A stretch of DNA of 64,000 nucleotides. It comes from Opitutia bacterium (GTDB lineage Bacteria; Verrucomicrobiota; Verrucomicrobiia; Opitutales; Opitutaceae). The notes below the pieces were generated by a model. That model made no database searches. It saw only the letters and a list, made by a program, of their open reading frames with translations, and was not told the origin of the DNA. Made by a program: the position numbers and the translations under genes. Of this stretch, positions 18,335 to 30,389 are shown piece by piece (position 1 is the stretch's first letter; each line of letters starts with the position of its first letter). The stretch spans positions 1 through 64,000 of the forward strand of contig CANHJG010000008.1 in assembly GCA_947461205.1 (NCBI GenBank), written 5' to 3'.

Positions 18335-18661
18335 GGTGCCACGATTGACCGGGAATTACACGCTCGGAGCTGCGAAAAATACGCGAATAAAGCTCAAAAC
18401 CACCGCACGTGAACCGCTCATTACCGCTCATGAGGAAGTTTGAGTCCGTTTCCGCCCGACCGGCTGGCTCACCCGATCGGTGAATCGGGAATTCATGGAC
18501 GATCAGATTCTGCTCTCTGGCTGAGCGCGGCTGGGCGAAGCTGAGGGGTCCACAAACGGCTGAAACCGGGCTAAAGGGCGACCGACGGGGGAGGGTCGCT
18601 GGAAGGAGTTCATCTGACCCGGTCGGGGACACCCAGAAAGGTCCGGAGCAGACACGATCGT
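18335..18661. other. Intergenic region, about 330 bp
   Basis: No gene is supported. A 9-bp direct repeat ACCGCTCAT occurs twice near 18410-18435. The composition is less GC-rich than the surroundings. Any promoter for the response regulator would lie at its left end. No terminator-type hairpin with a T-run was seen after the peptidase gene. Confidence 0.4.
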
Positions 18662-20815
18662 TTACTCCAGACCGCGGCGACGGAGCAGCGGTTTGATGTC
18701 GGGCTCGGCGCCGGTGAAGTTGCGGAAGAGTGTCATCGCTTCGTCGCTGCCGCCGCGGGAGAGCAGGGTCGCGCGGAAGTGGTCGCCGTTCTGGCGGGTG
18801 AGGCCGCCGTGGGCAGTGATCCAGTCGACGCTGTGCGCGTCGAGGACTTCGCTCCAGAGGTAGGAGTAATAGCCCGCGGAATAGCCGCCGGCGAAGGCGT
18901 GGGAAAAATAGGTGCTGCGGTAGCGCGGGGGCACGGGCGGGAAGTCGATGCCGGATTTTTTCAGCGCGGCGGCTTCGAAGGCGAGCACGCCTTCTGGGCC
19001 GGGCACTTCGTCGGGCGTGAGCTGGTGCCACGCCTGGTCCAGCAGGGCGGCGGCGAGGTATTCGGTGGTCTTGAACCCCTGGTTGAACTTCGCGGCGGCG
19101 GCGACCTTCGCGAGCAACTCCGGCGGCAGCGGGGCGCCGGTCTGATAGTGTTTGGCGTAGTGCGTGAGCACCGCGGGCCAAGTGGCCCACATTTCGTTTA
19201 CCTGCGAGGGATACTCGACGAAGTCGCGCGGGACGCTGGTGCCGGCGAAGCGGGGATACTTCACCGCGGAGAACATGCCGTGCAAGGCGTGGCCGAATTC
19301 GTGGAACAGCGTGTTGACCTCGTCATGGGTGAGGAGCGTGGGCTCGCCGGCGGGCGGGTGCGGGATGTTGAGGTGGTTGCCGATGACGGGCTTGGTGCCG
19401 CGGAGGCCGGACTGGAGCACGTAGGCGTTGGCCCAGGCGCCGCCCCTTTTGGTCGGGCGCGCGTAGAAGTCGCCGAGGAAGAGTGCGAGGGGCGAGCCGT
19501 CGGCGTTGAAGACCTCGAAGGTGAGCATGTCGGGGTGGTAGCCTTTGAGATCGGGGCGTTCCTGGAACGTGATCCCGTAGAGTTTTGTGGCGGCGTAGAA
19601 CACGCCGTCGACCAGCACGCGGCGCAGTTCGTAGTAGGGCCGGAGCTGGGACTCGTCGAAGGCGTAGCGGGCCTGCCGGACTTTTTCGGCGTACAGGTCC
19701 CAGTCGCACGCGGCGACGGTGAAGCCGCCTTTTTCGCGGTCGACGATGGCCTGCATGTCGGCGGCCTCCTTGCGGGCGTTGGCCACGGCGGGCGCGGCGA
19801 GCTGGGCGAGGAGGCGGTTGACCGTGTCGACGGTGCGGGCGGTCTGTTCTTCCAACTGGAGGGCGGCGTGGGTGGCGTAGCCGAGGAGCTGGGCGCGTTC
19901 GGCGCGGAGGCGGGCGAGGGCGGCGACGGTGGCGCGAGTGTCGAATTCGCCGCCGCGGCTGCCGCGGGCGAGCGAGGCCTGCATGAGGCGTTCGCGCACG
20001 GCGCGGTTGGTCAGCAGCGTGAGCGGGGGCTGGCCGCTGGTATTGGTGAGGCCGAGGGCGAACTGGCCGTCGCGGCCGGCGGTTTTCGCGGCGGCGGCGG
20101 CCGCGGCGATGGCGGCATCCGGGAGGCCGGCCAGTTCTTCGCGGGTGGCGACAAAGACGAGGGAGGCGTTGATTTCGTTGAGGACGCGCTGGCTGAATTC
20201 GGTGGAGAGTTTGGCGAGCTCGGCGTTGAGGGCGCGGAGCTTGGTCTTGTCGGCGTCGCCGAGTTTGGCGCCGCCGCGGATGAAATCTTTGTAGTAGCGG
20301 TCGAGCAGGCGGTCGGATTCGGGGTCGAGGCCGAGGGAGGCGCGGGACGTATGTAGGGTTTGTATACGGGCGAAGAGCGCCGGGTTGAGGCGGATGGCGT
20401 CGCGGTGGGCGGCGAACTTACCCGCCATCTCGCGCTCGAGTTTTTGGAGCGTGGGATTGGTGTCGGCGCCGGTGAGGATGCCAAACACGCCGGTGGCCCG
20501 CTTCAAGGTTTCGCCGGAACGTTCGAGGGCGATCACGGTGTTTTCCAGGGTCGGCGCGGCGGGGCTGGCCGTGAGGGCGGCGATTTCCTGCAGTTCCTCA
20601 GCCATGCCCTGAGCGAAGGCGGGGGCGAAGTGCTCGTTCTTGATCTGGGCGAACGGCGGCAGGTGGTAGGGCAGGGTGCTCTCGGTGAGGAGCGGGTTGG
20701 TCGGAGTGGCGGGCTGGGCGTGCATGCGGACGGAAAGGGCGAGGCCGAGGGCGGTGAGGAGCAGGGCCCGGCGGACCGGGGGCCGGACGACGGGGGCAGG
20801 GGTGAACGGGAGCAT
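18662..20815 (-). CDS. dcp: Exported M3-family metallopeptidase (peptidyl-dipeptidase Dcp/oligopeptidase A type)
   Basis: 717 aa. A signal peptide at about 15-35 (ALLLTALGLALSVRMHAQ) indicates export. The zinc site HEFGH is at 505-509 with the third ligand Glu near 534 (DFVEYPSQ). The C-terminal substrate-binding Tyr/His region FAGGYSAGYYSYLWSEV is intact. The length and the N-terminal LPPFAQIKNEHFAPAFAQGM match the Dcp/OpdA group, which removes dipeptides or cuts short oligopeptides. It is divergent from a prolyl oligopeptidase gene, about 103 bp between starts, forming a peptide-degrading pair. The choice between Dcp and OpdA specificity is not certain. Confidence 0.92.
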   Translation of the reverse strand: MLPFTPAPVVRPPVRRALLLTALGLALSVRMHAQPATPTNPLLTESTLPYHLPPFAQIKNEHFAPAFAQGMAEELQEIAALTASPAAPTLENTVIALERSGETLKRATGVFGILTGADTNPTLQKLEREMAGKFAAHRDAIRLNPALFARIQTLHTSRASLGLDPESDRLLDRYYKDFIRGGAKLGDADKTKLRALNAELAKLSTEFSQRVLNEINASLVFVATREELAGLPDAAIAAAAAAAKTAGRDGQFALGLTNTSGQPPLTLLTNRAVRERLMQASLARGSRGGEFDTRATVAALARLRAERAQLLGYATHAALQLEEQTARTVDTVNRLLAQLAAPAVANARKEAADMQAIVDREKGGFTVAACDWDLYAEKVRQARYAFDESQLRPYYELRRVLVDGVFYAATKLYGITFQERPDLKGYHPDMLTFEVFNADGSPLALFLGDFYARPTKRGGAWANAYVLQSGLRGTKPVIGNHLNIPHPPAGEPTLLTHDEVNTLFHEFGHALHGMFSAVKYPRFAGTSVPRDFVEYPSQVNEMWATWPAVLTHYAKHYQTGAPLPPELLAKVAAAAKFNQGFKTTEYLAAALLDQAWHQLTPDEVPGPEGVLAFEAAALKKSGIDFPPVPPRYRSTYFSHAFAGGYSAGYYSYLWSEVLDAHSVDWITAHGGLTRQNGDHFRATLLSRGGSDEAMTLFRNFTGAEPDIKPLLRRRGLE

Positions 20816-20918
20816 GCGCCCAACCGTGGGGCGCGGGCGCGCGCTGGCAAGTCATCTGGCTTCGACCGCGAAGGGAGTTGGGCGTTGCGCCCGGACGCCG
20901 GTCGCGTAGGAAAAACGG

Positions 20919-23036
20919 ATGGACCAATTTTTGCGGGCGCTGCGGTGGATCGGGTGGGCGGGGTGCTGCGGCTGGCTGGTGGCCGGCGCGGCCGAGCCGG
21001 ATCCGTGGCTTTGGCTCGAGGAGATCGACGCCCCCCCAGCACTCGACTGGGTGAAGGCGCATAACGAGGCGACCGAGCGGACGCTGACGGCGACCCCGGA
21101 CTACGCGGCGCTTTACCGCGACGCGCTGGCCGTGCTCGACGCGGCGTCGCGGGTCCCCGACGTCGTGCAACGCGGCGGTTACCTCTACAATCTCTGGCAG
21201 GATCGCGATCATCCGCGCGGTCTCTACCGGCGCACGACGCCCGCCGAATTCCGGCGGGCGGAGCCGAAGTGGGAAACGGTCCTCGATGTCGACGCGTTGG
21301 CGAAAACCGAGGGTCGGCCGTGGGCGTTTGGCGGCGCGGTCTGGTTGCCGCCGGAGAACCGGCGCTGCCTGATCCGTCTGGCGCCCGGCGGTGGCGATGC
21401 GGTGGAGGTGCGCGAGTTCGACGCGGTGCAGAAAGCCTTTGTGGCGGACGGATTTTTCCTGCCGAAGGCGAAGTCGCGCGTCACGTGGCGCGATGCGGAC
21501 ACGCTGTATGTGGCGACGGATTTCGGGGCTGGTTCGCTCACGAAATCGGGTTATCCGCGCAGCGTGAAGCGATGGACGCGCGGCACGCCGCTGGCGGCGG
21601 CGGCGGGGTTGCACACGGGCGCCGAAGGCTCGGTTTCGACCGAGGCGCGGCGGGTGCGGGCCCCGGAAGGCGACGTCGATCTGGTGAGCGAGGGGCTGAC
21701 CTTTTGGACGCAGCAGCACTATCAAATTGTGGGCGGGGCCCTGCGGCCGCTCGCGCTGCCGCCGACGGCGCGGATCGTGGGCGGGTTTCGCGGGCGGCTG
21801 GTGCTGTGGTTGAAGGAGGACTGGCGGACGGGTGGCGTGCGGTATCCGAGCGGGGCGGTGCTGGTGGCCGACGCCGCGGCGTTGCGCGGCGAGGCAGGGC
21901 GCATCGACCAGGTGGTCGAGCCCACCGCGCACGCGGTGGTGAAGGGGGTCCAGCCGACGCCCGCGGGAATTTTGGTCGCGGCGCTGGATGACGTGCGCGG
22001 GCGGCTCCTGCGTTTCACGCCCGCGGCGGCGGGCGCCGCCGGTTGGACGCGGACGACGGTGGCGTTTCCGGACAACGGGTCGATCGACATCAAGACGACG
22101 GACGACGAGAGCGGCGACGCGGTGGTCGAATTCCAGTCGTTTCTCACCCCGCCGTCGCTCCACGCGGTGGCGGCGGGTAGCGACGAGCCGGTGCTGTTGA
22201 GGTCGCAGGCGCCGGCCTTCGACGGCGGGCGGTTTGAGGTGGCGCAATATTGGACGGCGTCGGCGGACGGGACGCGGGTGCCGTATTTCGTCGTGATGCC
22301 GAAGGGGCTGAAACGCGACGGCACGGCGCCGACGTGGATGTTTTCGTACGGCGGTTTCGAGAACGCGCTGACGCCCTCCTATTCGGGGTCCTACGAGAAA
22401 CTGAGCGGCGCGTATGGGAAGCTGTGGTTGGAGCGCGGCGGGGTCTTTGTGCTCGCGAACATCCGGGGTGGCGGCGAGTTCGGCCCGGCCTGGCACACGT
22501 CGGTTCTGAAGGAAAACCACTTCAAGTGCTTCGAGGATTTCGAGGCGGTGGCGCGCGATCTGGCGGCGCGGAAAATCACGTCGGCGGCGCATCTCGGGAT
22601 CGAGGGGCGCAGCAACGGCGGGTTGCTGGTGGCGGCGACGATGCTGCGCCATCCGGAGCTTTACGGGGCGGTGGTGTGCGGCAATCCGCTGGTCGATATG
22701 CGCCGGTACCACCGGCTGCTCGCAGGGGCGAGCTGGGTGGCTGAATACGGCGACCCGGACGTGCCGGAGCAGTGGACGTTTCTGGCGAGCTATTCGCCCT
22801 ATCAGCGCGTGCAGGCGGGCGCGAAGCTGCCGCCGGTGATGTTCTACACCTCGACGCGCGACGACCGCGTGCATCCCGGCCACGCGCGAAAAATGGCGGC
22901 CAAGATGGAATCGCTCGGCCACGCGGTGGAGTATTACGAGAACACCGAGGGCGGACACCACGGCAGCGTGACGAACGCGCAGCTCGCGACGCGGCTGGCG
23001 CGGACGTATGCGTTTCTGTGGGCAAAGCTGCGGTGA
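20919..23036 (+). CDS. Exported prolyl oligopeptidase family serine peptidase (S9)
   Basis: 705 aa. N-terminal hydrophobic signal (IGWAGCCGWLVAGAA), then DPWLWLEEIDAPPALDWV, the usual S9A opening. The beta-propeller spans about 60-420. The catalytic domain has nucleophile S565 (GIEGRSNGGL), an Asp in TSTRDDRVHPGH (about 648-649) and a His in EGGHHGS (about 680-681). GGVFVLANIRGGGEFGPAWH is the canonical oxyanion/loop block. It cleaves short peptides, with post-proline specificity in the best-known members; subgroups differ. It is divergent from the Dcp-like gene, and both are exported, which suggests a joint role in periplasmic peptide use. Confidence 0.94.
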   Translation: MDQFLRALRWIGWAGCCGWLVAGAAEPDPWLWLEEIDAPPALDWVKAHNEATERTLTATPDYAALYRDALAVLDAASRVPDVVQRGGYLYNLWQDRDHPRGLYRRTTPAEFRRAEPKWETVLDVDALAKTEGRPWAFGGAVWLPPENRRCLIRLAPGGGDAVEVREFDAVQKAFVADGFFLPKAKSRVTWRDADTLYVATDFGAGSLTKSGYPRSVKRWTRGTPLAAAAGLHTGAEGSVSTEARRVRAPEGDVDLVSEGLTFWTQQHYQIVGGALRPLALPPTARIVGGFRGRLVLWLKEDWRTGGVRYPSGAVLVADAAALRGEAGRIDQVVEPTAHAVVKGVQPTPAGILVAALDDVRGRLLRFTPAAAGAAGWTRTTVAFPDNGSIDIKTTDDESGDAVVEFQSFLTPPSLHAVAAGSDEPVLLRSQAPAFDGGRFEVAQYWTASADGTRVPYFVVMPKGLKRDGTAPTWMFSYGGFENALTPSYSGSYEKLSGAYGKLWLERGGVFVLANIRGGGEFGPAWHTSVLKENHFKCFEDFEAVARDLAARKITSAAHLGIEGRSNGGLLVAATMLRHPELYGAVVCGNPLVDMRRYHRLLAGASWVAEYGDPDVPEQWTFLASYSPYQRVQAGAKLPPVMFYTSTRDDRVHPGHARKMAAKMESLGHAVEYYENTEGGHHGSVTNAQLATRLARTYAFLWAKLR

Positions 23037-23204
23037 CGGGGGAGCGCCGGGCGCCGGGGACGCAGGGCGGCCGGCGTTTAGATGCGGCGCGGGGGCGAGC
23101 AAAGCGCGGGGAGCGGAAGCGAGGTTGTCGTTGCGGTGCGGCGGAGGACGTGACTCGTTGGTTTCAGCGCGGGAGATTTCCGCGGGCCGCGCTTCTTCCT
23201 TTTT

Positions 23205-24116
23205 ATGACTTCACGCCTTCTCCTTCTTTTGGCGACGATGGCCGTCGCTGTTTCCACGTGGGCCGCCGAGCCGAAACCGTTCGCGCTCTGGCCAGGGAAA
23301 GCGCCGGGCGAGACGAAGGATCTTCCGCCCGAGGGCGACACGACGAAGCCGGCGGATCGCCCGGTCGCGGGCAAAGCGGTGGTGCGGCTGGGCAATGTGG
23401 CGAATCCGACGCTGACGGTTTACTCGCCTGCGGCGGAGAAAAACACGGGTGCGGCGGTACTCGTGTGCCCGGGGGGCGGCTACAACATCCTCGCGTGGGA
23501 TCTCGAGGGCACGGAAATCTGCGCATGGCTGAACTCACTTGGCGTGACGGGCGTGCTCGTGAAATATCGCGTGCCGCGGCGGGCGGGGTTGGAGAAGCAC
23601 GCGGCGCCGTTGCAGGACGCGCAGCGGGCCCTGGGACTCGTGCGGCAGCGCGCGGCCGAACTGGGCGTCGACCCGCAGCGCATCGGGGTGTTGGGCTTCT
23701 CGGCGGGTGGTCACCTCGCTGCGGTGTTGAGCAACCAGCACGCGACGCGCACCTACGAGGCGGTGGATGCGGCGGATGCCGTCAGCTGCCGGCCGGATTT
23801 TTCCGTGCTGATTTATCCCGCGTATCTGACGATCAAGGAAAAGGGCGACGCGGTCGCCCCGGAGTTGCCGGTGAGTGGGACCGTGACGCCGCCGACCTTT
23901 CTCGCCATGGCGGAGGACGATCCGATCCGGGTGGAGACGGCGCTTTTTTATTACGCCGCGCTGAAGAACGCGAAGGTACCGGCGGAGATGCACCTCTATC
24001 CCAAGGGTGGCCACGGCTACGGTCTGCGGCGGACGGCGGATGACGTGACGACGTGGCCGGATCGAGTCGGCGATTGGTTGAAGGCCTCGGGGTGGCTGAA
24101 GCCGAGAGCGCCGTGA
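23205..24116 (+). CDS. Secreted alpha/beta-hydrolase (BD-FAE/acetyl-esterase type)
   Basis: 303 aa. Signal peptide about 1-20, then FALWPGKAPG, typical of this carbohydrate-esterase-like group in Bacteroidota and Verrucomicrobiota. The oxyanion region is CPGGGYNILAWDLEG, the nucleophile S166 lies in GFSAGGHLAA, the acid is in MAEDDPIRVE, and the His is in PKGGHGYGLR. It likely removes acyl groups from plant or algal polysaccharides; the substrate is unknown. The start is preceded by a pyrimidine-rich CTTCTTCCTTTTT leader without a Shine-Dalgarno sequence. Confidence 0.92.
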   Translation: MTSRLLLLLATMAVAVSTWAAEPKPFALWPGKAPGETKDLPPEGDTTKPADRPVAGKAVVRLGNVANPTLTVYSPAAEKNTGAAVLVCPGGGYNILAWDLEGTEICAWLNSLGVTGVLVKYRVPRRAGLEKHAAPLQDAQRALGLVRQRAAELGVDPQRIGVLGFSAGGHLAAVLSNQHATRTYEAVDAADAVSCRPDFSVLIYPAYLTIKEKGDAVAPELPVSGTVTPPTFLAMAEDDPIRVETALFYYAALKNAKVPAEMHLYPKGGHGYGLRRTADDVTTWPDRVGDWLKASGWLKPRAP

Positions 24117-24189
24117 GGCCGTGGGCGCGCACGGTTGCTCGCAGCTTGCGGACCTGGGCTGGTGCGACCACGGTTGGTTTTCCGATCTT

Positions 24190-25032
24190 ATGAACCGATT
24201 TGGCACTCCTGACGACGACCACCAGCCGGTGCTGTGGCTGGCGGGCTATGCGATTTACGCGGCGCACCTCATCGCGCTGGTGTTTGCGGCCTCGGTGGTC
24301 GTCACGACGCTGGCGATGTTTTTCAACAGCGGGCTGCTGCTCGCGTGGCTGCCGTTCAACAGCGAACTCGTGCTGGCCGGACAGGTGTGGCGGGTGCTGA
24401 CGTATGGGTTGGTGAATCCGCCGAGTCTGCAGCTCGTGTTCGATCTGCTGTTTATCGCGTGGTTCGGCCGAGAAGTGGAGAAGTTCATGGGCCGCCGGAA
24501 ATTTTTGTGGCTCTATGCGGGCGTCTACCTCGTGACGCCCCTGTTGTTCACGCTGATCGGCCTGTGGGTGCCGATGCAGCGGGCGGGCGAGATCGGGGCG
24601 TTTGCGCTCTTCATCGCGTTCGCGACGCTCTATCCCAACGCGGTGATGATGTTCGACGTGCTCGCCAAATGGGCGGCGCTGATTCTGGTCGGGATCTTCA
24701 CCTTGATGGCGCTGGCCTCCCGCGATTCGGCCGGGCTGATCGCGCTCTGGGGGACGTGCGGATGGGCCTACGCGTATGTGCGGCACGAGCAGGGGGCCTT
24801 TGCGCTGCCGAGCTTCCGGTTTTGGCCACGCAAACCGAACCTCCGGGTGCTGCCGGATCTGCCGGCGAAACCGGCGGCCCGCCGCGCGGCCGCGCCGACC
24901 GCTACGATGGCGGAGATCGACGGGTTGCTGGACAAGATCGCGCGGTCGGGTCTGGCGAGTCTGAGCGCGAAAGAGCGCACGGCACTGAACGAGGCGCGCG
25001 CAGATATGCTGAAGAAGAGCGCGGGGCGTTGA
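24190..25032 (+). CDS. Rhomboid-fold membrane protein lacking the catalytic serine
   Basis: 280 aa from the ATG at 24190 (MNRFGTPDDDHQ). Several TM segments fall between about 12 and 195. The rhomboid landmarks are LVLAGQVWRVLTYGLVNPPS and FDLLFIAWFGREVEKFMGRRKFLWLY. Where active rhomboids have G-x-S-G, this protein has GEIGAFALFIAF, so the nucleophile is missing. The cytosolic tail has IDGLLDKIARSGLASLSAKERTALNEA, the short helical motif (DUF6576-like) found after many rhomboid-like proteins. It is best called a rhomboid pseudoprotease, perhaps a membrane chaperone or adaptor. Function unknown. Confidence 0.85.
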   Translation: MNRFGTPDDDHQPVLWLAGYAIYAAHLIALVFAASVVVTTLAMFFNSGLLLAWLPFNSELVLAGQVWRVLTYGLVNPPSLQLVFDLLFIAWFGREVEKFMGRRKFLWLYAGVYLVTPLLFTLIGLWVPMQRAGEIGAFALFIAFATLYPNAVMMFDVLAKWAALILVGIFTLMALASRDSAGLIALWGTCGWAYAYVRHEQGAFALPSFRFWPRKPNLRVLPDLPAKPAARRAAAPTATMAEIDGLLDKIARSGLASLSAKERTALNEARADMLKKSAGR

Positions 25033-25283
25033 CGCGGCGAGCGACGGGTGGGTCGCGCCCGGGGCGTGCCGCGCGCGGGCCGGGCGGGCGCATCCCCGGG
25101 GCCTGCCCGCCTGCCCACCGGTCCGGTGAAGGACCGCGGCGAAGGCTTCGCCGACGTTTACTTTCGACGGGCGGCGGTTACGCTTCGGTGATCGGCGTTG
25201 GACGAGTCGCGCTCCGCCCGCCAGGCCCCGTGCCCCGCGCCCGACGAATTGCCCAGTCAAACATCGAAACCACCGGAGGCGTT

Positions 25284-25748
25284 ATGCCAGCCATAAAATT
25301 GAAGGCGTTCTTGGACGGTCACGGGGTGCGCTACGTGAGCATCCAGCATTCGGTCGCGTTGACGGCGTCGGAAGTCGCGGAATCGGTCCAGGTGAAAGGG
25401 CGCGATTTTGCGAAAACGGTGATCGTGAAGATGGGCTCGGTCATGGCGATGGTGGTGCTGCCGGCGAGCCGCCGGATTGTACTGTACGACCTGAGGGAAA
25501 TGCTCGGTAGCGTCGAATTGCGGCTGGCGACGGAGGCGGAATTCCAGGGGGCGTTTCCCGACTGCGAGCTCGGCGCCATGCCGCCGTTCGGCAATCTTTA
25601 CGGCCTGCCCGTCTACGTCGAAGCGAGCCTGGCGGACGAAGCGGAGATCGCCTTCAACGCCGGCACGCACAGCGAAGTCATCCAGATGGCTTACGAGGAT
25701 TTCGCCGGACTGGTGAAACCGGTGGTGCGGGATTTCGTGACGAAGTAA
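25284..25748 (+). CDS. YbaK/EbsC-family aminoacyl-tRNA deacylase-like protein
   Basis: 154 aa from the ATG at 25284, preceded by a good Shine-Dalgarno GGAGG at 6 bp. The open frame continues upstream as low-complexity sequence that I rejected. It has the YbaK/ProX fold order: KAFLDGHGVRYVSIQHS, TASEVAESVQVKGRDFAKTVIVK (the conserved Lys), AMVVLPASRRIVL, and MPPFGNLYGLPVYVE (the family GxxxPxG-like block). Members hydrolyse mischarged Cys-tRNAPro or Ala-tRNAPro. The precise tRNA target is not told by sequence. It appears to be a single gene. Confidence 0.88.
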   Translation: MPAIKLKAFLDGHGVRYVSIQHSVALTASEVAESVQVKGRDFAKTVIVKMGSVMAMVVLPASRRIVLYDLREMLGSVELRLATEAEFQGAFPDCELGAMPPFGNLYGLPVYVEASLADEAEIAFNAGTHSEVIQMAYEDFAGLVKPVVRDFVTK

Positions 25749-25997
25749 GGGAGACGGGGCGCCGGCGCGCGGTGCGCCACCGACGGCGGCGGCGCGCGGG
25801 CGCGCGTCGGCGCGGCAAGGCTCGTTGGCGGGGAACCGACCACGGAGCCCGGCGGATCGGCGCCCGAGCGAAGCCGAGCGAGCGAGGCACGCGGGCGGCA
25901 AGGAGCGGGGCGGTCGGCCTCGGCGTGGTTCGGGCGGGCGCGTGCGCCGGTCTGAAAATGATTTCCGGCGTTTCAGGCGCCCCCGCCCATCCGGGGC

Positions 25998-28703
<2,706 letters not shown>

Positions 28704-28719
28704 GGGAAAAGGGGCGCGT

Positions 28720-29820
28720 TCAGGCGACGAGCAGGGGTTCGAGGCCGCTGAGACGCAGGGCGCGCGTTGGGCGGGGGATCGGGCGCGCCGGGAAAGGGCG
28801 CACGGCTTTCGCGATGGCGGCGATGTGCGGCGGCGTGGACCCGCAGCAGCCGCCGACCAGGTTGACGAAGCCGCAGGCGGCGAATTCACCGAGGACGGCG
28901 GCCATCTCGGCGGGGGTTTCGTCGTAGCCGCCAAAGGCGTTGGGCAGGCCGGCATTCGGGTAGCAGGTGACGTAGCACTCGGCGATCTTGGCGAGTTCCT
29001 CGACGTAGGGGCGCATGGCTTTGCCGCCGAGTGCGCAATTGATGCCGACGGAGAACGGTTTCGCGTGGCGGATGCTGTGGTAAAACGCGCCGATCGTTTG
29101 ACCGGAGAGCGTGCGGCCCGAGGCGTCGGTGATGGTGACGGAAATCATCACGGGCACGCGGGCGGCGGCGCCGCGTTCGTCGAAAATGCTCTCGATGGCG
29201 AACAGGGCGGCTTTGGAGTTGAGGGTGTCGAAAATGGTTTCGACGAGGAGCGCGTCGACCCCGGCGTCGAGGAGGGCGCGGACTTGTTCGGTATAGGCGT
29301 TGACGACCTGGTCCCAGGTGACGGCGCGGTAGTCGGGACGGTTGACGTCGGGCGACATCGAGAGCGTGCGGTTGAGCGGGCCGATGGCGCCGGCGACGAA
29401 ACAGCGGCGTCCCGGGGTGGCGGCCTCAGCGGCGAGCGCGGCGCGGCGGGCGCAGGCGACGGCGGCGAGGTTCAGGTCGGGGACGATGCTCTCGAGCTTG
29501 TAGTCGGCCTGACCAATGGAGGTAGAGCTGAAGGTGTTGGTCTCGACGAGATCGGCGCCGGCGGCGAAATAGTCCGCGTGGATTTTTTCGATGAGGTCGG
29601 GGCGGGTGAGGCAGAGGAGGTCATTGTTGCCCTTCAGGTCGTGCGGAAAAGCGGCGAAGCGCGCGCCGCGGAAGTCGGCCTCTTCGAGCGGATAGGTCTG
29701 GATCATCGAACCCATCGCGCCGTCGAGGATGGCGATGCGCTCGGCGAAGAGGGCGCGAAACGCGGCCGCGCGCGCGGCGGTGGCGGCGGGAACTGCGGCG
29801 GGGGTGGCTGGCGTGGACAT
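28720..29820 (-). CDS. Homocysteine S-methyltransferase domain protein (split MetH, first gene)
   Basis: 366 aa from the ATG at 29820 ([10 protein letters not shown]). It is the MetH N-terminal domain: [61 protein letters not shown] (first zinc Cys) and [14 protein letters not shown] (the Cys-Cys zinc pair). It ends naturally at a TGA after the interdomain linker [14 protein letters not shown], exactly where the pterin domain would begin in fused MetH. The downstream gene restarts with its own GTG. It binds homocysteine and zinc and would receive the methyl group from cobalamin on the partner protein. A 16-bp perfect palindrome lies 43 bp upstream. Confidence 0.94.
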   Translation of the reverse strand: MSTPATPAAVPAATAARAAAFRALFAERIAILDGAMGSMIQTYPLEEADFRGARFAAFPHDLKGNNDLLCLTRPDLIEKIHADYFAAGADLVETNTFSSTSIGQADYKLESIVPDLNLAAVACARRAALAAEAATPGRRCFVAGAIGPLNRTLSMSPDVNRPDYRAVTWDQVVNAYTEQVRALLDAGVDALLVETIFDTLNSKAALFAIESIFDERGAAARVPVMISVTITDASGRTLSGQTIGAFYHSIRHAKPFSVGINCALGGKAMRPYVEELAKIAECYVTCYPNAGLPNAFGGYDETPAEMAAVLGEFAACGFVNLVGGCCGSTPPHIAAIAKAVRPFPARPIPRPTRALRLSGLEPLLVA

Positions 29821-29863
29821 GGAGCGCAATGCTAGGCTGTGGCGGTGGCATTGCAAGCCAACG

Positions 29864-29879
29864 TATCGATGCATCGATA
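29864..29879. promoter_or_regulatory. Perfect 16-bp palindrome upstream of metH genes (candidate operator)
   Basis: TATCGATGCATCGATA is a perfect inverted repeat, 44-59 bp before the first metH start codon, and AT-rich in a GC-rich context. Such a site could bind a dimeric regulator. ArsR-family methionine-pathway regulators are one class to consider. No regulator gene is adjacent. Confidence 0.45.
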
Positions 29880-30109
29880 TGCGTTGATGTGAGTGAAAAA
29901 GGGGGCGGGCGGACGGCGCAATGGGGTGCGCGGGCGGGAGTCGCGCGAAAACGGCGGCCGCGGTAAGACGGGAATTAGGCTCGCGCGGAGGAACAAAGTG
30001 AAAAGTCTGCCGTCGACTGGCGTTCTTTGGAATTTTTCGGGAAGCAGGGAAGGCCGTGAAAACCGGCCACAGTTGCGCTGCGGTATCGCATCACAAACCC
30101 ACACCGGGC

Positions 30110-30262
30110 CGTCCGTCAGTCGGTCCGGGCAAAGTCAATCGGGCCTGCGCCCCGGTGAAGGCGAGGGGGGAGGAACAGTCGCGTCCCACGGGTCCACCGG
30201 ACCCGGTGGCGACGCGACGGCACATGCGGAGTCCGAAAACCTATTCCGGAAAAACTCACGCG
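30110..30262 (+). ncRNA. Candidate degenerate cobalamin riboswitch/structured leader of the btuB-like gene
   Basis: The leader of the B12-receptor gene contains GAGTCCGAAAACCT (30229-30242), which matches the B12-box pattern GAGYCMGRARACCT, though the usual GCC that follows is ATTCC here. It is preceded by GGCACATG, reminiscent of the loop GCCACTG. Before that lies a strong hairpin (30178-30218) with arms GTCGCGTC/GACGCGAC and GGGTCC/GGACCC, loop ACC, and two bulges. The 5' GGTG...GGGAA part is not convincing. Position and gene context support it; the core deviates from consensus. Confidence 0.4.
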
Positions 30263-30389
30263 TCCGTCGCGATTGCGCGCGACGGGGCACGAAATCTTCA
30301 TCGCAAAAATGAAGCGTGAGAGTGGTCACGGCTGCGCCGGTTTCCGGCGGGGTGCGCCTGCTCTTGCTCCACCCGGAAAGCAGCCACCC

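Noticed and set aside
25749-25997. Possible small gene between the YbaK-like gene and metH
   Set aside because: Frames are low-complexity Arg/Gly only; no start context or motif.
29821-30109. Possible SAM or SAH riboswitch before metH
   Set aside because: No recognisable core or terminator in the minus-strand leader; only the 16-bp palindrome stands out.
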